Below, piece by piece: positions 24,221 through 31,589 of a stretch of DNA of 64,000 nt. The first letter of the stretch is position 1. Each line of letters begins with the position of its first letter. Source of the DNA: Azophilus sp965200465. Lineage in GTDB: Bacteria > Pseudomonadota > Gammaproteobacteria > Pseudomonadales > Azotimanducaceae. The stretch lies in assembly GCA_965200465.1 (NCBI GenBank), contig OZ241358.1, positions 2,170,001 through 2,234,000 on the forward strand, in the 5' to 3' direction. The position numbers were made by a program, and so were the translations under genes. Under the pieces are notes generated by a model. That model made no database searches, was not told where the DNA came from, and was given only the letters and a program-made list of their open reading frames with translations.

Positions 24221-24523
24221 GATTGTTCTCCCGTCGCTATTGCCTAATCAAGCTCAACCACCTTAAACATCCGCACCCCAAAATCTTGCGACTGCAGGGT
24301 ATTCCCCTAGCAGGCTGATTGCAACTCATGAGCTTGCTGACTAGGAGGTGGGCGTACCCCGCCAGCTATCCGAATATCCAAATTTCGGGGCGCGGAATTT
24401 CTGCAAAATCGGCAAAGCAAGTGGCGCTTTTTCTCCTCATTGGCGCATCCTACATGAACGAGCATTTCGATAAGCCTAAAGAAGCCGCCTCTGCGCTTGA
24501 TTAATCGTCTGCAAGTTATCGTG
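24221..24523. other. Intergenic region without recognisable gene
   Basis: About 300 bp between the end of the HNH gene and the start of the DegT-family gene, both on the minus strand. Short frames on both strands show no family resemblance. It presumably holds the operon terminator and the DegT promoter, but no clear hairpin with T-run was found. Confidence 0.4.
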
Positions 24524-25291
24524 TTAGACATGATAGTGGTGGTGTTCTTTGCTGTGGCATGCCTTGCACAGGCACCTAAGGTTATCGTTTCTGTTGTTCC
24601 GCTTGTCCCCGTTTACGTGATGCACTTCCAGCTGATGCCGGGCACCGCACGAACTGCATTGCCAGCCAGCCTGCTTTTTGACTGCCTGAGCCACTCGGCA
24701 CCAGTTACGTGCATATCCGGTTGGAGAATGCGCGGTTAAGAGGCTTGACACTTCCTGCCGGAACAAATCGAAGCATTGCCACAGCAGGTCCATGGCCTCC
24801 TGCGAGTTGAATTCACGCACAATTTCCAAACGCTTCGCCTTAGGCGTGTACTTATATGAAAAACAACGGTAGCCCACTTTGTTCAAGCAGTTTTGGCAAG
24901 GATAAAGCAGCACTTCACGCTCACCTTCACGAACGTCTACCGCATACTTATTACTTGTCGCATTGGTAACCCGATAGCGTTCGAAACGCCCTTGCGCTTT
25001 CATGTCAAGCAATGTTCGGCAAACCGAAAAGTGCAGTTTTTTCATTGCGTCAGGCCCTCCCCATTCCCACAACGTTTTTTCCGTGTGGTCACGGATGTAG
25101 GCGAAAACGGGACGATTGTCCCTAACCAGAAGCCCGCTGGGGCTGAACAGCGCCTCTACTTCGTTGGCGGGGATAATGACATCAACAATCCGAAATCGAT
25201 TCGGATGGAATTGCGCCTTTTGCACCCCAACGGCTTCGCGTAGGGACTGCAATCGGTCGCTTATTGCGGAGTCATCAATGCGGAACTGCAT
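24524..25291 (-). CDS. HNH endonuclease, candidate Zorya effector (ZorE-like)
   Basis: A 255-residue protein with a C-terminal HNH domain: two zinc-type Cys pairs (CSSC and CKAC) frame LEVHHVNGDKRNNRNDNLR and end in CHSKEHHH, giving the catalytic His-His, Asn and His. The N-terminal 190 residues have no family I recognise, apart from a possible second cysteine pair in YPCQNC. It begins 14 bp after the ZorB-like gene, so it belongs to that operon. In type II Zorya systems the third gene (ZorE) is an HNH nuclease/nickase that attacks invading DNA. The ZorE assignment rests on gene order and domain, not on alignment. Confidence 0.72.
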   Translation of the reverse strand: MQFRIDDSAISDRLQSLREAVGVQKAQFHPNRFRIVDVIIPANEVEALFSPSGLLVRDNRPVFAYIRDHTEKTLWEWGGPDAMKKLHFSVCRTLLDMKAQGRFERYRVTNATSNKYAVDVREGEREVLLYPCQNCLNKVGYRCFSYKYTPKAKRLEIVREFNSQEAMDLLWQCFDLFRQEVSSLLTAHSPTGYARNWCRVAQAVKKQAGWQCSSCGARHQLEVHHVNGDKRNNRNDNLRCLCKACHSKEHHHYHV

Positions 25292-25305
25292 GCGCTTGCT
25301 TCAAC

Positions 25306-25998
25306 CTACTGGTCGGATTCATAGACGCCGGCCTTTTGACAGGCGGCGGTGATGAGGCGGAACTCCACCCGCCTGGACCGAGCGGCGTCCTCCCGCCCAA
25401 AGGAGTTCAGCACCAATTTGCTGGATGATAGCCCGTTTGCGGTGATGAGTGGCTTGGCCCACTCGTGTAGGCTCGGCGCTAATGGAAGATCCATGACGAA
25501 CTGCAGAATAGACCTAGTGCGGCCTTGGGAAAGGGCCATGTTTTTGAAGTAGGCGTCATCCGGGCTTTCCGCTCCCACCCATGCGCTGGATGTGTGTCCC
25601 TCAATCCGGATCTCCCGCACCTCGTCCGTTTGGGCATGGCGCTTAGTGATCGATAGGTAGCGGGGGAAGAAGGACTCGAGGATGGCTTGAAAATGCGGGC
25701 GCACGTCGGCCCGGCCGGACTCGAACAGAATGTCCGGGTTTCTGAATCGAATGGTGAGATCATGGAGAAGGTCAACATCCCACTTCTTGAAATCTCTTCC
25801 AAATTCGGTCTTGAAACTCATCAATATTTTGTCGCACTCGGCCTTGTAGGTCTCCTCCGACTGCACGATGGTGCGCACGAATAGGATGGCGATGAACATG
25901 AAGATCAGCATGAGAGCGGCCATCAGGTCGGACAGCGGCGCCCACTGCTCGTCGTCTCCCACCGCCGATCTGTCGGAGCTTAAGCCCGCACGGCTCAT
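25306..25998 (-). CDS. zorB: ZorB-like MotB/OmpA-domain protein (stator subunit of Zorya)
   Basis: A 230-residue protein with one N-terminal membrane helix (about residues 24-43) starting at SDLMAALMLIFMF. D24 sits where MotB-type stators carry the proton-accepting aspartate. A C-terminal OmpA-like peptidoglycan-binding domain follows, with RIEGHTSS, MALSQGRTRSILQFV and SRRVEFRLI. In Zorya, ZorA and ZorB form a proton-driven membrane complex that detects phage invasion. Its start overlaps the zorA stop by one base (TAATG), showing translational coupling. A TolR/MotB role outside defence is less likely because no flagellar or Tol genes are present and an HNH nuclease follows. Confidence 0.82.
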   Translation of the reverse strand: MSRAGLSSDRSAVGDDEQWAPLSDLMAALMLIFMFIAILFVRTIVQSEETYKAECDKILMSFKTEFGRDFKKWDVDLLHDLTIRFRNPDILFESGRADVRPHFQAILESFFPRYLSITKRHAQTDEVREIRIEGHTSSAWVGAESPDDAYFKNMALSQGRTRSILQFVMDLPLAPSLHEWAKPLITANGLSSSKLVLNSFGREDAARSRRVEFRLITAACQKAGVYESDQ

Positions 25999-27401
25999 TA
26001 GATTCTCCTAGTCTGAACGGAGTCGATTAACTCCTTGCAGCGCTCGGCAATGGCGATCATGTTGCCGCCCCAATCGCGTTGGATACGCTCCAATTCCTTT
26101 TGAGCCTGTTGCGAAAACGCCTCCATGGCGGTTTTAATGGTGCTCAACGCCTCCTGCGCGGACTGCCGCTGCGCCTCCTCAACAGCGCCCTTCATGGACG
26201 CAGCCATTTCCTTGACGTCGGCGGCATGGGTTTCCATGGTGCGCATGGCGCTGGCCTGGGCTTCCTGAAACATTTTTTCAATAACTTCCTTCATGTCGTT
26301 GAACCCGGAAGCGCTCCTGCGAAGGTCAGCGCCAATGGCGTCCAAGTTCTGCTTGATGAGGGGGAAGGATTGCTCCGCTTGCTCCCGAAGGGACGCGAAT
26401 GCCTCCAGTTGACGGTTGAGGGCTTCCACGTCTTGGCGGGCCATGGACACGCCCTCCTGCAGCCGGTCCATGGTAGGCGGTATGCGCTCGCAGTTTTGCG
26501 CGATGGCTTCAATGCTGTTAGCGGCCATGTTGAACGCCTCAGTGAGCTGCTCGACCTGCGCCCGATGATCTTCCTGCCACTTCTTGAGTGCTTGGGTGGC
26601 CTCGTTGAACTCGACGAATGTCTTTCCGAACTGCTCAATTAGCGCCTTCTCGATATCCTGTATGAGACGATTCAAAGACTCCCTGAATTCTTTGCCGACC
26701 GATTCATGGAGTTCCGTAATCAGTTTCTGCAGGTTTTCCACGAGCGCCTCGCGGATAGTTTCGGTCAGTGCGTCCAGCTTGCCGAAACCGTTGGCCTGGG
26801 CATCCCGAAGCCCGTCCAGGCGCTCCGTGACATCCAAGCGCATTCTATCCAGACGCCCGGCTACGCTGCCTTCGTCTGTTCCGCCCACCGCTTGCAACAG
26901 GCCGTCCAGCCGTTTCTCCTGTGCCGAAGCCGAGTCCTTGACATTCAAGCGCAGTCCGCTGATTTGGCTGGCCAAGCTGTCGTCATCCTTGCCAGCAATG
27001 GCCGTTCGGATATCGGACAATGCAGATAGAACGCTATCTTCGGCATGGCTGCTTGGCACCTTTCGGTGCCACCCTACGGCAATGAAGCCTCGGAACAGTA
27101 TGGCTGAGGCCAACCCCATCAAGCTGGTGAGGAACGCGGTCTTCATGCCGTTCACCAAAGCGGTCACGCTGTCGTTCATGTTTGCAGGGGAAAAGTCCAG
27201 AGGCAGCATGGCGAAGTATATGCCCACGAAAGTGCCCAAGATGCCTATGGACGTCATCATGGCGGGGGCTTGTTGCCGCACCCTTTGCGCCCACGCTCTT
27301 TGACCTAGGCAGCCCATGAGGAACAGGAGTGCGAGCGAACTGATAACAATCCACTCAATAATTCCCAGTTCGATAAGGTCCCAAGATATTTGTTGATTCA
27401 T
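25998..27401 (-). CDS. zorA: ZorA-like MotA/ExbB-domain protein with long coiled-coil tail
   Basis: A 467-residue protein. Membrane segments at about residues 14-32, 48-68 and 84-108 include the MotA/TolQ/ExbB core SIGILGTFVGIYFAMLP and NGMKTAFLTSLMGLASAI. The remaining 350 residues are almost entirely helical, rich in Glu, Gln and Ala, and lack Pro-rich breaks: a long coiled coil, as in the intracellular tail of ZorA, which transmits the signal to cytoplasmic effectors. ExbB and MotA lack such a tail. It starts 129 bp after the DprA-like gene. The spacer has no obvious gene and could hold an internal promoter. Confidence 0.82.
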   Translation of the reverse strand: MNQQISWDLIELGIIEWIVISSLALLFLMGCLGQRAWAQRVRQQAPAMMTSIGILGTFVGIYFAMLPLDFSPANMNDSVTALVNGMKTAFLTSLMGLASAILFRGFIAVGWHRKVPSSHAEDSVLSALSDIRTAIAGKDDDSLASQISGLRLNVKDSASAQEKRLDGLLQAVGGTDEGSVAGRLDRMRLDVTERLDGLRDAQANGFGKLDALTETIREALVENLQKLITELHESVGKEFRESLNRLIQDIEKALIEQFGKTFVEFNEATQALKKWQEDHRAQVEQLTEAFNMAANSIEAIAQNCERIPPTMDRLQEGVSMARQDVEALNRQLEAFASLREQAEQSFPLIKQNLDAIGADLRRSASGFNDMKEVIEKMFQEAQASAMRTMETHAADVKEMAASMKGAVEEAQRQSAQEALSTIKTAMEAFSQQAQKELERIQRDWGGNMIAIAERCKELIDSVQTRRI

Positions 27402-27530
27402 GAGAGTTCCACTGCGTTAACTAGAAGGGGCTTTAAGCTATCCGCCTGCCGGGCGGGAAAGCCAGCGCATCGTCAAGCAATCCAACCTCGGCATGCAGTC
27501 CAAAACGTCGCTCGCCACATTGAATGAATG

Positions 27531-28871
27531 TCAATGGCTCCCTGCATCCAGCGAGAACAAGTCCTCGCTTGGGCCACAGGATCGATACCTGAGCGGGCCA
27601 TAGACCTTCTCCAATGTGCCCTCGGCGACCAAGCGCCGCAAACAAGAGCGAGCGTATTTTATGGAGACTTGAAGCAACTCGGCAACTTCCGCCTCCGCCT
27701 TGCATGCATGCGTGTCCTTGAACAGCTCTCTGATCCTTCCTTCAACGAAGCGTCTCAGCCATGTGTCGGCTTGCTTTTTCGAGACTTGCAGCGCTTCGGC
27801 TATATTGCCTTCCGTTATGGGATCGTTCATGCGTTCCATAAGCTCTTCGACCTTCGCGAACAATTCGTCAGCCGGGGCAAGAGCGGTCGCGGGTTGTCCT
27901 GCCGAAGCACCCTGTTCCTCGTTTTGCGTAGCGTCAAGAACTTGCTCGAAAGCATCTGAAGTGATGGGGTCGGGCCATGGCTTCGCGCCCCGTGTGCGAA
28001 GTTCCTCGAGACCCCGCGCCGCTTCGCCATTGGCGCGAACGTAGATCGGGACGAACTTCAGCTTGTCTAGCTGCTCGGTCGCTCCTGCCCAAGTGCCCCC
28101 TTTCCCGCAGTCAGAGTTGACGACCAGCGCCGCATCCGAGAGCGCATAGATGAGCTTGTTGCGCTGCATTGCATGTCCGACCTGGAAGCGAACCGCAGGA
28201 TCGTATGGGGAAGCCAAAACCAGCCGCCCATCCATCAGCGCTTCGCGGTGTTCCCGGAGCATTGCCGCCTTTTCCAGACTGTCAGCCAGGACGCCGACCA
28301 CGCGCCCGCCCGCATTCAGCGCCCCGCGCATTCCCGCCTGATCAACGCCCCGAGCGCCACCCGAAATAAGGCCGCGCCCTGCTTCGGCGGCAAGTCGTCC
28401 GACGTTTTCGGCGTATCCAATTAGAGCGTTGGGAACGTCTCGAGAGCCAACGACCGCCAAGCCGCCGCCATTGAGAATTACCGCCTCGCCACAGCCGTAC
28501 AGCACCGGGGGCGCATGCTCTCCGAGGCGTTTCTTCAGGCGGCGCGGGTAGTCGGCATCCGCCCGGCTCAGGACCCAGATCGCCCGCGCCCGCCAGCGTT
28601 CCACTGCCTGGGCGAGGAGAAAGCCTCGGCCTAGCAGCCGTTTGAGTTGTTCGGGGTCCAGTCCGGTCCGGCACTCGTCCACGATTTCTCGCGCTCCGGG
28701 GGCCAGCAGGTCGGCGGGTTGACGCTGCAAATCCCAGAGCCGGTGGGCAAGCTGGCGGTACTCACCTGCCCCGAGTGGCTTCACGGAAGGTTTGTGTTTG
28801 CCTCGCCCGGCAATCAATGGCGCGGTCAGCAGCAGGATCGCCTGGGTGTTGGAAGACAGTTCGAACTTCAT
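27531..28871 (-). CDS. DprA-like Rossmann-fold protein with C-terminal winged-helix repeats
   Basis: A 446-residue protein. The central DprA/LOG Rossmann domain shows GSR (142-144) and SGGARGVD (170-177), the nucleotide- and ssDNA-binding marks of DprA. An N-terminal region of about 120 residues and two C-terminal helix-turn-helix-like units (around ITEGNIAEALQVS and AEVAELLQVSIKYARS) flank it. Housekeeping DprA loads RecA on ssDNA during transformation. This one is embedded behind a RecQ-PRTase gene, its ATG overlapping that stop by 4 bp, which points to a dedicated role with the helicase. The start at 28871 is fixed by this overlap; the longer upstream frame is antisense noise. Confidence 0.85.
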   Translation of the reverse strand: MKFELSSNTQAILLLTAPLIAGRGKHKPSVKPLGAGEYRQLAHRLWDLQRQPADLLAPGAREIVDECRTGLDPEQLKRLLGRGFLLAQAVERWRARAIWVLSRADADYPRRLKKRLGEHAPPVLYGCGEAVILNGGGLAVVGSRDVPNALIGYAENVGRLAAEAGRGLISGGARGVDQAGMRGALNAGGRVVGVLADSLEKAAMLREHREALMDGRLVLASPYDPAVRFQVGHAMQRNKLIYALSDAALVVNSDCGKGGTWAGATEQLDKLKFVPIYVRANGEAARGLEELRTRGAKPWPDPITSDAFEQVLDATQNEEQGASAGQPATALAPADELFAKVEELMERMNDPITEGNIAEALQVSKKQADTWLRRFVEGRIRELFKDTHACKAEAEVAELLQVSIKYARSCLRRLVAEGTLEKVYGPLRYRSCGPSEDLFSLDAGSH

Positions 28872-30955
28872 CGGTCCTGGCCCGCCAGTGCGAGGGCAAG
28901 CGGCCACACTTCGCCGCTGCCGTTGCAGCGCAACAGCCACGCCGCGACCGTCAACGTCCAGCGCGAATCCGCCATGTCGTCCACCAGCAGCACCGATTCG
29001 CCGGGCAGCGGCTCTAGGCAAACCGCAAGTGAACCATCTACGTTGCGCGCCTGTTGAACGCTGTTCGCCATAGATTTCTGCTCCGCTCGATCCTCGACCT
29101 TCGAAAGCGAGCGATGAAATGGCAGGCCCAGTTCCGCCGCCAAGCGTTCGGCGAAATCCGGGACGAGGTGCGGATGCTGCCGTGACGGGATGCAGGTCAC
29201 CCACTCCGGCGCCGGCCGCGGCACCCACTGCGCCATCAAGTCAGCACAAGCGCGGACCAGATCGTCGGCGAATCGGCCGTCTTGGTATTTGCCGCGTTGA
29301 ACCAGCCCACCCCAGCCGGCGTCGCCCCAGATGCAGAGCGCCTTTCCGGCCTCCGCCCGATGTTCCGCCGAGATCACTCCGCGAACACCGTATTTCGGCA
29401 GGCCGCCAGTGGGCCATCGCTTGCGCGGTTCGATGGGCAAGCTGGTACGGCAAAGGAAGTTTACCGCCTCCTGCAAGAGCTCTGGATCGACCTTGACGGG
29501 CAACGGCGGCACGTCCGGTGGTCGAACGGACTCTGGATTCCCGTCCAGCGCTCGGATGAGAAATGCCATGTGCCCAGATTCGAGCTTCGCATACTCCTGC
29601 ATCTGGCGCTGCTCCTTGCGCCGCAAGGCGGTCAGACGCTCCGCCCGCTCCCAGAACGCACTGCTCAGCTCTGCGGCGGTCAACTGCCACCTAGAGCCCT
29701 GCTTGGCGATGGGGGCTGGTGATTCCAGCGAAAGCAGCGCCATCGTCTTCTCGATGCGTCCGGAACTGAGATTGATCTTGCCGAGCAATTCCGGGACGGA
29801 AAGACCGTTCGGCGCCGCTTCAAGGGTTTCGATCACCTGCCGTACTTCGTCGCGGGTCGGTAAAGCACTGGCGATGAAGTAGTCCGTGATTTCGGTGTCT
29901 TCCTCACCGCTTAACAATACACCATAGGCTTTGTCGAGCGCACGTCCGGCCCTGCCCACCTGCTGGTAGTAGGCCACCACCGAGCCCGGTGTCTGGTAGT
30001 GAATCACAAAGCCGAGATCCGGCTTGTCGAAGCCCATACCGAGCGCGGTGGTCGCCACCAGAGCCTTCACGCGATTCTCGAGCAACGACTGTTCAAGAGC
30101 CTCGCGCCGTTGTCCCGTTTGTCCGGTATAGGACTCCACCGCCAGCCCCCGCGACCGGAGCCATTCCGCCACCCGCTCTGCATCCCGGATGGTGAGCGTG
30201 TACACGATCCCGCTGCCGGGCAATGTGAGAATCTGCTGCGCAAGCCACGCCAACCGTTCCGACTGGCGGGGCAATCGGATCGTTTGGAGCAGGAGCGACG
30301 GTCGGTCGAGCTCGCCGCAAAGTCTCTTCAGGCCGGGGCCGAGCACTTCGGCAAGATCATCCATCACCCGACGGTTTGCCGTTGCGGTGGTCGCCAAAAG
30401 CCTGAGGTTTGCCGGAAGCGTCCGGGCGACCCGCTCTATCAGCCGGTAGTGGGGCCTGAAATCGTGTCCCCAATCCGAAATGCAATGCGCTTCGTCAATG
30501 ACCAAAAGGCTGATGTGTTCGGCAATCCCCGCCAGCACCTCCGTGCGGAAGCGTTCATTGCCGAGCCGCTCGGGGGAAATGAGCAGGATGTCCGCTTCGT
30601 CGCGCCGCAGGCGGTCTTCCGCATCCTGCCAGTGTTCGCGGTTGTCCGAAGTGATCCTGATCGCACGAACTCCCATCCGCTCAGCCGCGGCAATCTGGTT
30701 CCGCATTAGGGAGAGTAGCGGGGAGATGAGAAGCGCGGGTCCTGCCCCAGCCTCCCGCAGCAACTTGGTCGCGATGAAGTAAACGAAGCTCTTACCCCAT
30801 CCGGTCCTCTGCACGACGAGGAGACGGCCGCGGCCTTCCACGACGTGCCGAATCGCCTCCTCCTGCCCTTCGCGAAATTCGGCATGGCATTGCCTCGTGC
30901 CGACTCTCAGCAGTTTCAAAGCGCGGGGGAGGTCGTGGGTCACGGGCTTCTTCAT
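28868..30955 (-). CDS. RecQ-family helicase fused to a C-terminal phosphoribosyltransferase domain
   Basis: A 695-residue superfamily 2 DNA helicase. Motif I is QRTGWGKS (K55; the usual RecQ form is PTGGGKS), motif II is DEAH (154-157, LVIDEAHCISDWGHDFR), and the motif VI region is YYQQVGRAGR. A winged-helix-like part follows near residue 300, and the last 200 residues form a ComF-like type I phosphoribosyltransferase domain with the PRPP loop VLLVDDMADSRWTL (about 655-668). ATG 30955 was chosen over a GTG at 30964 because AGGTGG lies just upstream. First gene of the operon. Such RecQ-PRTase fusions are not the housekeeping RecQ, which lacks this domain. Confidence 0.87.
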   Translation of the reverse strand: MKKPVTHDLPRALKLLRVGTRQCHAEFREGQEEAIRHVVEGRGRLLVVQRTGWGKSFVYFIATKLLREAGAGPALLISPLLSLMRNQIAAAERMGVRAIRITSDNREHWQDAEDRLRRDEADILLISPERLGNERFRTEVLAGIAEHISLLVIDEAHCISDWGHDFRPHYRLIERVARTLPANLRLLATTATANRRVMDDLAEVLGPGLKRLCGELDRPSLLLQTIRLPRQSERLAWLAQQILTLPGSGIVYTLTIRDAERVAEWLRSRGLAVESYTGQTGQRREALEQSLLENRVKALVATTALGMGFDKPDLGFVIHYQTPGSVVAYYQQVGRAGRALDKAYGVLLSGEEDTEITDYFIASALPTRDEVRQVIETLEAAPNGLSVPELLGKINLSSGRIEKTMALLSLESPAPIAKQGSRWQLTAAELSSAFWERAERLTALRRKEQRQMQEYAKLESGHMAFLIRALDGNPESVRPPDVPPLPVKVDPELLQEAVNFLCRTSLPIEPRKRWPTGGLPKYGVRGVISAEHRAEAGKALCIWGDAGWGGLVQRGKYQDGRFADDLVRACADLMAQWVPRPAPEWVTCIPSRQHPHLVPDFAERLAAELGLPFHRSLSKVEDRAEQKSMANSVQQARNVDGSLAVCLEPLPGESVLLVDDMADSRWTLTVAAWLLRCNGSGEVWPLALALAGQDR

Positions 30956-31128
30956 CGGCACCACCTAGTGGCGCTCATGATGCACTAAGGGTGGGTTCGC
31001 CGCCAGTCCATTTGTGGGCCTTGCGGCGCGGCGCCTTGCCCGCCAGTGCATTCAATCTGCGCCGCCGTCACCCGCGCCGCTCGCTCAACATGCGAACTTC
31101 CAATCAACGGACTATCATGCTGGGCGTG

Positions 31129-31171
31129 GTCGCCTAACGGATAAAAGTCCAGAAGGTGAGTGATCCCGCAC
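31129..31171 (+). repeat. Short dispersed repeat, copy 2
   Basis: About 43 bp matching 22177-22218 at roughly 80% identity with one indel. It lies just upstream of the truncated FkbM-like gene, between it and the RecQ-PRTase promoter region. Confidence 0.5.
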
Positions 31172-31194
31172 AGCGCATCGGGAGGGGTGCCGCG

Positions 31195-31575
31195 ATGCTG
31201 AAATGCTTTTCGATTGCCGTGACGTTCTTCGTCGCCTTCGCCATCCTGTGCGGCGCTTCCACCGCTTGGGCGGACGCCGAGCACGCACCCGCCGGTGAAT
31301 CCCCGCCATGCCTCGATCCTTTGCTTCTGCAGGATGTTGCTGAAACGGAAAGATACGTCCAGGGCTTCCCTTTCGCCGACTATGAGCGGCATGTCGTGCC
31401 GAGGCCGCCTTGGGCCTGCCCGCTCAAGGGATGGCTGCATTGCCTGTCCATTTGGTGGGAGACGCCCCACATCGGCCGCTTCCACATAGAGCCGCCGCCC
31501 CGCGACCTGATCAAGGGAACCTTGGCGAACGGCTTGGTTTGGGAGCCGCATGTCGTCCGCAGCTTGCAGCACTAG
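31195..31575 (+). pseudogene. N-terminal fragment of an FkbM-type methyltransferase (paralogue of 44281-45255)
   Basis: A 126-codon frame with a good start (ATG 31195 behind GGGAGGGG), a signal-peptide-like N-terminus, then TERYVQGFPFADYERH and PLKGWLHCLSIWWETPHIGRF. These match position by position the intact methyltransferase at 45.2 kb (TEKYVSEFPFSEYERY, PLRGFFHCLSIWWETPYVGRF). It stops right after WEPHVVRSLQ, exactly before the SAM-binding DVGAYIGTH region of the paralogue. The methyltransferase domain is thus lost. It is convergent with the flavoprotein gene 14 bp on. Confidence 0.75.
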
Positions 31576-31589
31576 CGATTCGGGGTGAC

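Noticed and set aside
24319..24504. 61-codon plus-strand frame between the HNH and DegT-family genes
   Set aside because: No family likeness, poor start context, and it is opposite in direction to both flanking genes.
25998..27401. ExbB/TolQ or flagellar MotA identity for the MotA-like gene
   Set aside because: The long coiled-coil tail, the overlapping MotB-like gene with OmpA domain and the following HNH nuclease fit ZorA better; no Ton, Tol or flagellar genes are near.
27402..27530. Possible small gene in the DprA-ZorA gap
   Set aside because: Short frames here have neither a ribosome-binding site nor resemblance to a family; treated as spacer or internal promoter.
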